DNA from: Muricauda sp. MAR_2010_75
GTDB lineage: Bacteria > Bacteroidota > Bacteroidia > Flavobacteriales > Flavobacteriaceae
Direction: 5' to 3'
NCBI RefSeq assembly: GCF_000745185.1
Contig: NZ_JQNJ01000001.1
Location: 1,387,501-1,451,500 of the forward strand
Length of the DNA: 64,000 nucleotides
Below the pieces are notes generated by a model. The model was given only the letters and a program-made list of their open reading frames with translations. It was not told the DNA's origin and searched no databases. Position numbers and translations under genes: made by a program. This document shows positions 54,514-63,346 of this stretch, piece by piece. Position 1 is the stretch's first letter; each line of letters starts with the position of its first letter.

Positions 54514-54615
54514 ATGGGATCAGAAGAAATAGATTCTAGGTATTTGATGTTTTTTGAAAAAAACCTGAATGTGCCAAACAATATTAAAACACGAATAAAA
54601 AACAATATAAATTGA
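54514..54615 (+). CDS. Tiny ORF (33 aa) overlapping the cysQ start
   Basis: ATG 54514 opens a frame of 33 residues (start MGSEEIDSRYLMFFEKN) that ends with TGA overlapping the TTG start of cysQ (TTGA). The arrangement would allow translational coupling. The product resembles nothing I know. It may be a leader peptide, a remnant of a lost gene, or chance. Confidence 0.3.
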   Translation: MGSEEIDSRYLMFFEKNLNVPNNIKTRIKNNIN

Positions 54616-55421
54616 CCTCAACAGATTTAGATCAACACATTTCTCTGGCAGTTCAAGCATCTATTGACGCAGGAAAGGCCATCATGGAAATCTATGCCTC
54701 TCCAGATTTCGAGACCGAAATCAAAGAAGATAATTCACCTTTAACCAAGGCCGACAAGGAATCCAACAAGGTCATAATGTCCTATTTGCAAAAGACAAGT
54801 ATTCCCATAATCAGTGAAGAAAACAGAATGCTGGATTATGCAGAAAGAAAAAATTGGGACCTATGTTGGTTGGTAGACCCTTTGGATGGCACAAAGGAGT
54901 TCATCAAAAGAAATGGGGAGTTCACCGTTAATATTGCCTTGATCCAAGATGGAACGCCTATTTTAGGGGTGATTTATGTACCGGTAACCAAGGAGTTGTA
55001 CTATGCAAATGTTCAAGCTAAGGCAGCCTTCAAAGATGTTTTGAAAAACGAAGATGGAACCAACACCCTTTTTTCAAAAGAAAACCAATTGCATTTGAGC
55101 GGAAATCAAAACAAAGAACTTATTAAGGTAGTAGGCAGTAGATCTCATATGAACGAACAAACGGAAAAATTTATTGAGGATTTGAAACAAAAACACGATG
55201 AAGTGGAAATTGTTTCCAAGGGAAGCTCATTAAAATTCTGTCTTGTGGCAGAAGGAAAGGCAGACGTTTATCCAAGGATAGCCCCAACCATGGAATGGGA
55301 CACAGGGGCTGGCCATGCCATCTGTAGTGCAGTGGGCCTGAAAGTAACCCAATGGGAAACAGATCAAGAACTATCCTATAACAAGGAAAATTTGTTGAAC
55401 CCTTATTTCTTGGTTCACTAG
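54612..55421 (+). CDS. cysQ: 3'(2'),5'-bisphosphate nucleotidase
   Basis: The 269-residue inositol-monophosphatase-like enzyme hydrolyses PAP (3'-phosphoadenosine 5'-phosphate) to AMP, and also PAPS to APS. SPLTKADKESN, SEENR, LVDPLDGTKEFIKRNGEFTV and WDTGAGHAI are the metal- and substrate-binding motifs in order. PAP is the inhibitory by-product of sulfotransferases, so its position ahead of cysCDN fits recycling. The start is TTG 54612, as no upstream in-frame ATG exists before a stop. The next gene begins at the following base. Confidence 0.92.
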   Translation: MTSTDLDQHISLAVQASIDAGKAIMEIYASPDFETEIKEDNSPLTKADKESNKVIMSYLQKTSIPIISEENRMLDYAERKNWDLCWLVDPLDGTKEFIKRNGEFTVNIALIQDGTPILGVIYVPVTKELYYANVQAKAAFKDVLKNEDGTNTLFSKENQLHLSGNQNKELIKVVGSRSHMNEQTEKFIEDLKQKHDEVEIVSKGSSLKFCLVAEGKADVYPRIAPTMEWDTGAGHAICSAVGLKVTQWETDQELSYNKENLLNPYFLVH

Positions 55422-55856
55422 ATGGCTAAAGAGGTATCCTATAAAAGGCATTTGGCCAAAACCATTACCTGGCGGTTGGTGGGTACCTTGGACACTATTT
55501 TGTTGTCTTGGGCCATCACTGGAAACCCATTTACGGGACTAAAGATTGGTTTTGCCGAGGTCATCACCAAAATGACCCTGTATTACTTCCATGAAAGGGC
55601 ATGGGTTAAAATAGGGATAGGAGACAGTAGGCGGAGGCACATTTTAAAAACGGTTACTTGGCGGGCCCTAGGAACATTGGATACTATCATACTATCTTGG
55701 ATCATATCTGGAAACCCTTTTACAGGATTAAAGATTGGTTTTGCCGAGGTCATCACCAAAATGATTTTGTATTACTACCACGAAAGAGCATGGTATAGAA
55801 TTAATTACGGATTGGATAAAAGAAATCGTGCAAAGAAATGGAAGAGAACATCATAA
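55422..55856 (+). CDS. Tandem DUF2061 membrane protein
   Basis: The 144-residue protein consists of two nearly identical DUF2061 units (about 8-64 and 70-127). Each has a T.TWR.(L/V)GTLDTI motif, a GNPFTGLKIGFAEVITKM core and a YY.HERAW end, with two hydrophobic stretches per unit. DUF2061 genes commonly sit beside sulfate-activation genes, but I know of no established function. It lies between cysQ (adjacent) and cysC (19-bp overlap) and is the only membrane protein of the module. I infer a link to sulfate or PAPS handling at the membrane, without proof. Confidence 0.85.
   Translation: MAKEVSYKRHLAKTITWRLVGTLDTILLSWAITGNPFTGLKIGFAEVITKMTLYYFHERAWVKIGIGDSRRRHILKTVTWRALGTLDTIILSWIISGNPFTGLKIGFAEVITKMILYYYHERAWYRINYGLDKRNRAKKWKRTS
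55541..55575 (+). repeat. 35-bp direct repeat, copy 1 (DUF2061 unit 1)
   Basis: This stretch is identical to 55730-55764. The two copies lie 189 bp apart and encode the core of each DUF2061 unit. Such exact identity points to a recent duplication or gene conversion. Confidence 0.8.
55730..55764 (+). repeat. 35-bp direct repeat, copy 2 (DUF2061 unit 2)
   Basis: Identical to 55541-55575. See copy 1. Confidence 0.8.
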
Positions 55857-56428
55857 GGCATGACTATAAAATTGGGATGAAAGAAAGAAGAAAGGCCAAT
55901 GGTCATAAGTCTTTCTTGATTTTCTTTACTGGGTTATCCGGTTCTGGAAAATCCACCATTGCCAATGGCCTTGAACAAAAGTTGGTTGAAGAAAACATTA
56001 AAACCTACACGCTAGATGGCGATAATGTTAGAAAGGGAATAAATAAGGATTTAAGTTTCTCCCCTGAAGATCGTTCAGAAAACAACAGAAGGATTGGCGA
56101 AGTGGCCAATTTGTTTGTTGATGCGGGGCTTGTGGTCTTGGCAGCATTTGTGGCACCTTTTGAAAAGGATCGAAACCAAATCAAAGAGACCGTTGGCAAA
56201 GAAAACTATGTGGAGGTTTTTGTCAATACCAGTTTGGAAGAATGTGAGCGGAGAGATGTTAAAGGACTGTATAAAAAAGCAAGAAAAGGTGAAATAAAGG
56301 ATATGACGGGCATATCAAGCCCGTATGAAGTACCTTTGCATCCAGATATTGTTCTTACAGAAAAAGAATCTGTTGAAGAAGCAGTGAACAAAATATATGA
56401 ATTGATTCGACCCAAATTACAATTGTAA
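55838..56428 (+). CDS. cysC: Adenylylsulfate (APS) kinase
   Basis: The 196-residue kinase phosphorylates APS at the 3' position to give PAPS. FFTGLSGSGKSTIAN (about 29-43) is the P-loop, YTLDGDNVRKGINKDLSFSPEDR the substrate region, and AAFVAPFEKDRNQIK and KGLYKKARKGEIKDMTGISS are conserved CysC segments. The stop overlaps the cysD start (TAATG). PAPS is the donor for sulfotransferases. Confidence 0.94.
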   Translation: MEENIIRHDYKIGMKERRKANGHKSFLIFFTGLSGSGKSTIANGLEQKLVEENIKTYTLDGDNVRKGINKDLSFSPEDRSENNRRIGEVANLFVDAGLVVLAAFVAPFEKDRNQIKETVGKENYVEVFVNTSLEECERRDVKGLYKKARKGEIKDMTGISSPYEVPLHPDIVLTEKESVEEAVNKIYELIRPKLQL

Positions 56429-57333
56429 TGAGTAAGTATTATTTGAACTATTTAGACGAGCTGGAGTCCGAGGCCATTTTTGTGCTGAGGGAAGTTTGGG
56501 CTCAATTTCAAAACCCTGTGATTCTGTTTTCAGGAGGGAAAGATTCCATTGTGGTCACCCACTTGGCCCGAAAAGCATTTTATCCCAGCAAAATACCTTT
56601 TGCATTGATGCACGTGGACACCGGACATAACTTTCCAGAAACCATAAAGTTTAGGGACGACCTTATTGAAAACTTGGGCGTTCGGCTCATTGTTGGTTCT
56701 GTACAAGAATCCATAGACCAAGGAAGAGTGGCGGAAGAAAAAGGAAAGAACGCTACAAGAAATGCCCTTCAAATCACTACGCTTTTGGACGCCATTGAAT
56801 CCAACAAAGTAGATTGTGCCATTGGTGGCGGAAGAAGAGATGAGGAAAAGGCCCGTGCCAAGGAACGTTTCTTTTCACACCGGGACGACTTTGGCCAATG
56901 GGACCCCAAGAACCAACGCCCAGAATTGTGGAACATCTTCAACGGAAAACATTTTGAAGGAGAGCATTTTCGGGTTTTCCCGATCAGTAACTGGACCGAA
57001 ATGGATGTCTGGAACTACATCAATCGAGAAAACATCCAGATACCATCTCTGTATTTCGCTCATGAAAGAGAAGTAGTTTGGAGAAGCAATTCCTGGATTC
57101 CCAATTCTGAATTCCTGAAATTGGACGAGGGCGAAGAGGTGGTCACCAAAAAAATACGGTTCAGAACCCTTGGGGATATCACTATTACCGGAGGAATAGA
57201 ATCAGATGCAGATACCGTTGAAAAGATAGCACAAGAGGTATCGGCCATGAGACAAACGGAGCGAGGAAACCGCAGTGACGACAAACGCTCGGAAACTGCA
57301 ATGGAAGACAGAAAGAAACAAGGATATTTTTAG
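56428..57333 (+). CDS. cysD: Sulfate adenylyltransferase subunit 2
   Basis: The 301-residue PP-loop ATPase forms APS from ATP and sulfate together with the GTPase CysN. PVILFSGGKDSIVVTHLARKAF (about 30-51, in two halves) holds the SGGKDS PP-loop motif. GGGRRDEEKARAKERFFSHRD is conserved, and the C terminus carries the QTERGNRSDDK segment typical of CysD. It overlaps cysC by one base and lies 8 bp before cysN. Confidence 0.96.
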   Translation: MSKYYLNYLDELESEAIFVLREVWAQFQNPVILFSGGKDSIVVTHLARKAFYPSKIPFALMHVDTGHNFPETIKFRDDLIENLGVRLIVGSVQESIDQGRVAEEKGKNATRNALQITTLLDAIESNKVDCAIGGGRRDEEKARAKERFFSHRDDFGQWDPKNQRPELWNIFNGKHFEGEHFRVFPISNWTEMDVWNYINRENIQIPSLYFAHEREVVWRSNSWIPNSEFLKLDEGEEVVTKKIRFRTLGDITITGGIESDADTVEKIAQEVSAMRQTERGNRSDDKRSETAMEDRKKQGYF

Positions 57334-57341
57334 AAAAAGAT

Positions 57342-58595
57342 ATGTTGGACAACAATCAACTTTTACGATTTACAACAGCGGGAAGTGTGGACGATGGGAA
57401 AAGTACCCTCATTGGAAGACTGCTATACGATTCCAAGTCAATTTTTGAAGACCAATTGGAAGCCATTGAAACCACCAGTAAGAAGAAGGGTCATGAAGGC
57501 GTAGATTTGGCGCTATTCACCGATGGTCTTCGTGATGAAAGAGAACAAGGTATCACCATTGATGTGGCCTATCGCTATTTCACCACTCCAAAACGGAAGT
57601 TCATTATTGCTGATACTCCTGGGCATATACAATATACCCGAAACATGGTTACTGGAGCTTCAACGGCCAATGCGGCCATTATTTTGGTGGATGCTAGACA
57701 CGGGGTCATTGAACAGACCAAAAGACACGCATTTATTGCATCATTGTTGCAGATACCGCACGTAATTGTGTGTATCAACAAAATGGATTTGGTGGATTTT
57801 TCGGAAGAGGCCTATAACAAAGTTATAGCGCAATTCGAGGAGTTTTCATCCAAATTATTGGTAAAAGATGTGCGGTTTATTCCGATTAGTGCTTTGTTGG
57901 GAGACAATGTGGTGAACAGATCAGAAAACATGGATTGGTACCAAGGCGCTCCTCTGCTGCATACGTTGGAAACCATGCACATTAGTAGTGATACCAATAA
58001 GGTGGATGCCCGATTCCCGGTTCAGACCGTTTTAAGGCCCCAAAGCGAAGAATTCAGGGATTATCGCGGTTATGCAGGACGGGTGGCAAGTGGCGTACTG
58101 CGAAAAGGCGATGAGGTTACCGTGATGCCCTCTGGTTTTGTATCAAAAATCAAATCCATTGACACATTTTCTGGTGAAGTTGAAGAGGCATTCGCACCCA
58201 TGTCCGTTTCCATAACCTTGGAAGACGATATAGATATCAGTAGGGGGGATATGATTGTTCGCTCCAATAACAAACCCAAGGCGCAACAAGATATTGAAGT
58301 GATGCTTTGTTGGTTGAATAACAGCCCAGCAAAACCTAGGGCAAAATATACCATAAAGCATACCTCGAACGAGCAGAAGGCCATGATCAATGAAGTGCTG
58401 TATAAAATTGATATCAACACCTTAAACAGAAGCACCGATGATACAGACATGTCAATGAACGATATTTGCAAAGTGCGTATCAGAACCACAAAACCTTTGA
58501 TGATAGACCCGTATCGCGAGAACCGAACTACAGGAAGCATTATTTTGGTGGACGACGCAACCAACGAGACGGTGGCGGCCGGGATGGTGGTTTGA
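57342..58595 (+). CDS. cysN: Sulfate adenylyltransferase subunit 1 (GTPase)
   Basis: The 417-residue translation-factor-like GTPase drives sulfate adenylation by CysD. AGSVDDGKSTLIGRLLYDSK is the P-loop, EREQGITIDVAYRYF switch I, ADTPGHIQYTRNM the DxxG motif and CINKMDLVDF the NKxD motif. The length indicates CysN alone, not a CysN-CysC fusion, consistent with the separate cysC. It is the last gene of the sulfate-activation block, with 269 bp before the flippase gene. Confidence 0.96.
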   Translation: MLDNNQLLRFTTAGSVDDGKSTLIGRLLYDSKSIFEDQLEAIETTSKKKGHEGVDLALFTDGLRDEREQGITIDVAYRYFTTPKRKFIIADTPGHIQYTRNMVTGASTANAAIILVDARHGVIEQTKRHAFIASLLQIPHVIVCINKMDLVDFSEEAYNKVIAQFEEFSSKLLVKDVRFIPISALLGDNVVNRSENMDWYQGAPLLHTLETMHISSDTNKVDARFPVQTVLRPQSEEFRDYRGYAGRVASGVLRKGDEVTVMPSGFVSKIKSIDTFSGEVEEAFAPMSVSITLEDDIDISRGDMIVRSNNKPKAQQDIEVMLCWLNNSPAKPRAKYTIKHTSNEQKAMINEVLYKIDINTLNRSTDDTDMSMNDICKVRIRTTKPLMIDPYRENRTTGSIILVDDATNETVAAGMVV

Positions 58596-58864
58596 TTTTT
58601 TTTAGAAGGTAATAAATGAAACATCAGGATTCAAGGCACGAATACGTCTGATTATTTGATAATCCAGTCAATTCTAAACCATTAATATGATTAAGGAGGG
58701 GTCTTTACAGACTTTGGCATTGAATGTTGAAGATTTCCGGTAAAGAATGAACAAGTATAGATGCGACAATCAATAAATTATATTGGGATTTTGAAAAAGA
58801 CATAATCAATGTTTCATTAAGAAAAGCTGTTTTGACAATAACGCATTTATATTAGACGGGCAGA

Positions 58865-60163
58865 ATGCTATCTAGACTATTAGGAGAGAACAACGATGTA
58901 AAGGAACTACTGTTTAAAAGTGCTTCTTTTTTCATCATCAAGTCTTTTGGGTTTTTGTCAGGATATATTTTTGTGCTGATTATATCCAATTTATTTGGTG
59001 CTACCGTCAACGGTTATGTGGCAATGTCATTTTCAATTTTTTTGATAGGTTCAATAATACCAAGACTGGGTTTTGACATTAATCTGGTTAAAATGTTTTC
59101 TTCAAAAAGTTTTGGTGAGGCAAAATACTACTATAAAAAATCCATCCTTATATCTGGTTTGATTTCATTAATCATGACCATTGTGGGTTTTGCTCTAAAA
59201 AGGCAGTTCGGAAGCTTACTGGGAATTGAAAATTTGGACTATGTAACCATGGGATTTCTTTCTATCCCACTTTGGACATTTACACTGATTAATTCAGCTG
59301 TCTTAAGGGGGATGAAGGATACCAAGTGGCATTCTTTCTTGACCAATGCTGGCAGGTTCATTTTTGGCCTTATACTTTTATTGACCTTCTATTTTGGAAT
59401 GGATGAAAGAGGCATTGCTGTACCTATCCTTTCCCATACAATAGGAATGGCCGTTCTTGCTTTGGCCTCTTACATTTTGGTTTATAGACGACTTAAAAGC
59501 ATACAATCAGAGAAAGGTGATTTGGAAACTAAGAGCTATATAGTCGATTCAGCCCCACTTATGTTTTCATCCGCCCTTATTTTATTGTTAGGATGGACCG
59601 ACACAATTTTTTTAGGAGTTTTTGATGTAGCTTCCAATGTAGGAATATACCATGTGGTGTTAAAACTTGTTGCGGTTATAGGATTCTCACTTCAATCCAT
59701 GAACAGTATTTTGGCACCAAAAATTGCGAAGTCATACTATACTGGAGACCAAGAAACATTTAACAAGCTCTTACAAACGGTGGTAAAGATTAATTTTTAC
59801 TTTTCAATAGGCTTGATGTTGGTTTTGATTTTGTTCAGAGACCCCATTTTATTATTATTTGGAGAAGAATTTTTAGGTGGGTCAACGCTGCTGGTCATTC
59901 TTTGTGTAGGACAGCTTACAAATACCATCTGTGGTCCTGTAGGAGTTGTTTTTCAAATGACAGGACAGCAAAAAACATTCCAAAACCTTATCTTGATAGC
60001 GTTTCTCATTAATTTGACTCTTAACTTTTTACTGATTCCCACATATGGAATTTACGGAGCGGCCATAAGCAGTATCGTAGGTATGTCTTTTTGGAATTTA
60101 GCGGGGGTTTTTATTATACAAAAGAAGCACGATATTTTATTGATCTACAATCCATTCAAATGA
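58865..60163 (+). CDS. Polysaccharide flippase (Wzx/MATE-like)
   Basis: The 432-residue membrane protein has about 12 predicted helices and the pattern of oligosaccharide flippases (Polysacc_synt/MVF superfamily): SFGFLSGYIFVLIISNLFGA near the N terminus and a C-terminal half ending in helices. It would move lipid-linked repeat units from the cytoplasmic to the periplasmic face. It sits next to a sulfotransferase, polymerase and glycosyltransferase, as expected for Wzx. The stop overlaps the sulfotransferase start (ATGA). Confidence 0.88.
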   Translation: MLSRLLGENNDVKELLFKSASFFIIKSFGFLSGYIFVLIISNLFGATVNGYVAMSFSIFLIGSIIPRLGFDINLVKMFSSKSFGEAKYYYKKSILISGLISLIMTIVGFALKRQFGSLLGIENLDYVTMGFLSIPLWTFTLINSAVLRGMKDTKWHSFLTNAGRFIFGLILLLTFYFGMDERGIAVPILSHTIGMAVLALASYILVYRRLKSIQSEKGDLETKSYIVDSAPLMFSSALILLLGWTDTIFLGVFDVASNVGIYHVVLKLVAVIGFSLQSMNSILAPKIAKSYYTGDQETFNKLLQTVVKINFYFSIGLMLVLILFRDPILLLFGEEFLGGSTLLVILCVGQLTNTICGPVGVVFQMTGQQKTFQNLILIAFLINLTLNFLLIPTYGIYGAAISSIVGMSFWNLAGVFIIQKKHDILLIYNPFK

Positions 60164-60984
60164 AGATAAACACATTTATTATTGGAGTACAAAAAGGGGC
60201 TACAACATCTTTGTACGAGTGGCTTATTCAACACCCTGATGTTTGTGGGGAACTTTATCTGAAAGACTATCCTTTTTTTAGCAATGATGAACTGTTCAAT
60301 AAGGGCTTTGAATTTATTGAAAAGCAATTTACTTCATACGACAATCAAAAAATAGTAATTACCGGATGCGTTGACTATGTTGAAGATAAACAGGGCCTAA
60401 TTAGAATCAAGGAGTATAATCCGGAAGCTAGAATCATACTTCTTTTAAGAAAACCGGAGGAAAGACTAAAATCTGCGTTTAAGTTTTTAAATCAAATATC
60501 ATTGGAGAAACATAATGATATCAATAAAGCTATCGAAAGTGATTCGGAATATATGGAAAGAAGTTTGTATGGAGATAAGCTTGACTACTTATATTCCTTG
60601 TTTCCAGAGAAAAACATTAAAGTGATGCTCTTTGAAAATGTCACCAAATCTTCGGTTGAAGCAACAAAGGAAGTGTTTTCGTTTTTGGGCGTCAGCGAAA
60701 ACCTGGAATTAAATTTCCACAATGCAAACAAGACTGGAGCGGTAAGGTTCAAGTATTTGAACAAGCTGATGTTTGACAAAACGAAAGACAACATATTTAG
60801 GGCTTCAGCAAGAAAATTGTTTGATCCTGGAACACGTGTAAAGCTTAGAAGAGCTATAAAAAATCTAAACACAACCACTCGTAACGATAGTATAAACCTT
60901 GACCTTGATGAAAAGTATAGAAGAATACTTGAAAACGACATGGAAAAGGTTAAAAAATATGTGGATATTGAAGGTTCTTGGTAA
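60160..60984 (+). CDS. PAPS-dependent sulfotransferase
   Basis: Read from ATG 60160 the protein has 274 residues. FIIGVQKGATTSLYEWLIQH (about 5-24) is the 5'-phosphosulfate-binding loop of the sulfotransferase superfamily. LLLRKPEERLKSAFKFLN is the 3'-phosphate-binding region with conserved Arg and Ser. It transfers sulfate from PAPS to hydroxyls, here presumably of a polysaccharide. The longer frame from 60091 lies inside the flippase gene. ATGA overlap couples it to the flippase. The gene and its neighbours look AT-richer than the rfb genes. Confidence 0.88.
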   Translation: MKINTFIIGVQKGATTSLYEWLIQHPDVCGELYLKDYPFFSNDELFNKGFEFIEKQFTSYDNQKIVITGCVDYVEDKQGLIRIKEYNPEARIILLLRKPEERLKSAFKFLNQISLEKHNDINKAIESDSEYMERSLYGDKLDYLYSLFPEKNIKVMLFENVTKSSVEATKEVFSFLGVSENLELNFHNANKTGAVRFKYLNKLMFDKTKDNIFRASARKLFDPGTRVKLRRAIKNLNTTTRNDSINLDLDEKYRRILENDMEKVKKYVDIEGSW

Positions 60985-61011
60985 AACGTATACGGCTTTT
61001 ATTCTGCGTGA

Positions 61012-62328
61012 TTGCGGCTAGTGATTTTGGCAAATTTTGATGAACTTGAACATTATCTTAAAACTATTCCCTTGAGATTAAGCTACTCCCATATTGAACA
61101 TAGTGTTGTGCTCTTTTTGGCTTTTTTTGTTTTTTGGGAGTATCCTTTAATGAATTTTGTCAACAAATTTATTGATGTTGGTTTCTTAAGTTATGTAGAC
61201 GAGGTATTGTTGTTATTTATCATATTTAATGGAGCAATCAGGGCTACTTTAAAAAACAGGGTTCTTTTAAAGGAATCTACTGTGTATGTTTCTTTCATAT
61301 ACCTAACACTGATTTCCTTAATATTTGGACTAAATAGGAATTTAATGGATATTGTATTTCAAAACCTTATCCATTTAAAGTTCTTTTTTTTCTTCTATTA
61401 TTTCTTTTTTAGAAAGGATGCTTATACAAATGGAATTGAAAAAACCTTAAAACTTTTATTCTATGGCTCGTTGTTGGGAGTACTCATGAGCATAGTTCTT
61501 AAGTTTAAGTTTTATGATTTTTTTGGTATTCCCATGGAGACGAGGAACGGGGCTTTAAGACACGGGGGTTTTTTCAAGACAAATTTTCTAGCTTTTTTTT
61601 ATTTGCTATTCTATTTGAGAATATTATTGAGTTATTTCCTAAAGCAACAACATCAAAAGGTTTTGATTGTTTCTGTTCTTTTTGCCTTGCTATTTTTAAT
61701 TCTAGGCACTAGGACATCAATTTTCATTATTCCCCTGTCGTTTCTGCTACTTTATGGAGGAAATCTGATAAAAAGCTTGGGAATGAAAGGGTTGCTGGCG
61801 TTTATGGCATTTTCACTGATTGGTCTGTTATTCTTCTCAGACTTTGCTGAAAAGACTTATCAAAACTTCGTTCATGGCTTTGATTTGGAGGGAAGCTATA
61901 TTAGAGGGATTATGTTGCACTTGGGGGGACTAATAAGCCTAGATTATTTTCCCATTGGGACTGGATCGGGTACCTTTGGGACCATTTTTTCTGAAGGGAG
62001 TATTGTATATGACAATTATGGGGTTGGCCATCGCTTCTTTTTTGTAAATATGTTCGGAGTGTATGATAGTAATCTGGCCTCAATATTGGGAGAGTTTGGT
62101 TTTTTGGGAGTTCTCATTTTCTCAACCCTTATTTATTATGTGTTTTCCGCGGTTAAAAAACAGGGGTTGGAAAAAAGATTTTTTATTCTTCTATTAACAA
62201 GCTTTATTCTAAACTTAATTGTGCGTAGTTTGTTAATGAATACTACCCTCGCATTAATATTTGTTTTTGGTTTAATATCTATCTTAAAAGTCAATGAAAA
62301 TTTTATTCGTTTCAAATATGTATCCTAG
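61012..62328 (+). CDS. Wzy-like O-antigen/capsule polymerase
   Basis: The 438-residue integral membrane protein has about 10-11 helices and a large periplasmic loop near residues 285-350. FLILGTRTSIFIIPLSFLLL fits the Wzy_C/O-antigen ligase-type signature region. Wzy proteins polymerise repeat units at the periplasmic face. Between flippase and glycosyltransferase genes this is the expected role, although an O-antigen ligase is possible. No ATG is available near the front. TTG 61012 or GTG 61021 could be the start. It overlaps the next gene by 35 bp. Confidence 0.78.
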   Translation: MRLVILANFDELEHYLKTIPLRLSYSHIEHSVVLFLAFFVFWEYPLMNFVNKFIDVGFLSYVDEVLLLFIIFNGAIRATLKNRVLLKESTVYVSFIYLTLISLIFGLNRNLMDIVFQNLIHLKFFFFFYYFFFRKDAYTNGIEKTLKLLFYGSLLGVLMSIVLKFKFYDFFGIPMETRNGALRHGGFFKTNFLAFFYLLFYLRILLSYFLKQQHQKVLIVSVLFALLFLILGTRTSIFIIPLSFLLLYGGNLIKSLGMKGLLAFMAFSLIGLLFFSDFAEKTYQNFVHGFDLEGSYIRGIMLHLGGLISLDYFPIGTGSGTFGTIFSEGSIVYDNYGVGHRFFFVNMFGVYDSNLASILGEFGFLGVLIFSTLIYYVFSAVKKQGLEKRFFILLLTSFILNLIVRSLLMNTTLALIFVFGLISILKVNENFIRFKYVS

Positions 62329-63331
62329 CAAAGAGAAAGCTTATGCGGGGATCTTTGTTAAAAATCAATTTGAGGAGCTTCAAAAGCAAATTGGTCCAGC
62401 CGACAAGCTGGATATATTTTACATGAAAAGAAGCTTTACGTCTTCAGTGGGTAGTGTTTTTAAATATGTTGGTGCATTTTTCAGGTTTATACCATATTTT
62501 TTTAAGCGGTACGATGTTGTTCATGTCCATTATTTTTTTCCGTTGATTCTTTTGGCATGGGTTAAAAAGAAATTGAACCCTAACACAAAAATAGTGGTAA
62601 CCTTTCTTGGAAGGGATATCAACTCCCAAGTAAATGAAAAGAACAAAGCTTTTTTTCAACGTATTGCTAAAAGTGTGGATTATTCAATACCCGTTGGGAA
62701 AACCATGGCTGACCAGGTACAGAAGAAGCTAAACCTAAATAAGATAAAAATCCTTCCTTGTGGTGTGGATTCAACAATTTTTTACCACGAAAAAGAAACA
62801 CAGAAAGTGTATGATTTTATTTCTGTAGGCTCTTTTATCCATAGAAAAGGAATAGATACAGTAATAGAAGCCATAAAAAAGCTGCCTAAAGGTTCAAATA
62901 TTAAATTTTGTTTCTGTGGATCGGGGGAATACAAAAACCAACTTGTGAAACTTCAAAATGATTATAATATTACAATAAAGGAGAACCAAACCCAGCCTAT
63001 GTTGCGCACGTTGCTCAATCAATCTAGGTTTTTCCTGCTTATGTCCAGGGCCGAGGGGTTTGCTACGGCAACAACGGAGGCCTTTTTTTGCCATGTGCCT
63101 GTATTGACATCAGACATAGACAACTTTAAAGAGCAAGTAACAGTTGGGAAAAATGGATATATGGTACCCTTGGAAGACGCTGAGACCTTGGTAAAAAAGT
63201 TTAATGAGCTCCATGACTTGGGGCAAGAAGAATATGGTAAACTTCAAGTAGGTGCTTCAGAATCTTTTAGGGATGCTTCGCTGTCAAATGTGTGTTCTGA
63301 AATATTGAAGATTTATCATGAGCTTGTTTAA
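62294..63331 (+). CDS. Glycosyltransferase family 4 protein
   Basis: The 345-residue GT-B glycosyltransferase has an N-terminal acceptor domain starting ILFVSNMYPSKEKAYAGIFV. The C-terminal donor domain has SVGSFIHRKGIDTVIEAIKK-like and EGFATATTEAFFCHVPVLTS segments, the latter containing the E-x7-E motif of GT4 retaining enzymes. It transfers a sugar from a nucleotide donor to the growing repeat unit. Donor and linkage cannot be predicted. It starts within the polymerase gene. Confidence 0.9.
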   Translation: MKILFVSNMYPSKEKAYAGIFVKNQFEELQKQIGPADKLDIFYMKRSFTSSVGSVFKYVGAFFRFIPYFFKRYDVVHVHYFFPLILLAWVKKKLNPNTKIVVTFLGRDINSQVNEKNKAFFQRIAKSVDYSIPVGKTMADQVQKKLNLNKIKILPCGVDSTIFYHEKETQKVYDFISVGSFIHRKGIDTVIEAIKKLPKGSNIKFCFCGSGEYKNQLVKLQNDYNITIKENQTQPMLRTLLNQSRFFLLMSRAEGFATATTEAFFCHVPVLTSDIDNFKEQVTVGKNGYMVPLEDAETLVKKFNELHDLGQEEYGKLQVGASESFRDASLSNVCSEILKIYHELV

Positions 63332-63346
63332 ACGGCCCCTAAATCA

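Noticed and set aside
56606..56621. CACGTG near the start of cysD
   Set aside because: Flanking bases differ from the parS consensus at several positions.
58596..58864. Short ATG frames between cysN and the flippase gene
   Set aside because: They encode only about 11-18 residues with no context supporting translation.
60091..60159. Longer N terminus for the sulfotransferase
   Set aside because: It lies inside the flippase gene. ATG 60160 gives the ATGA overlap and begins just before the PAPS-binding loop.
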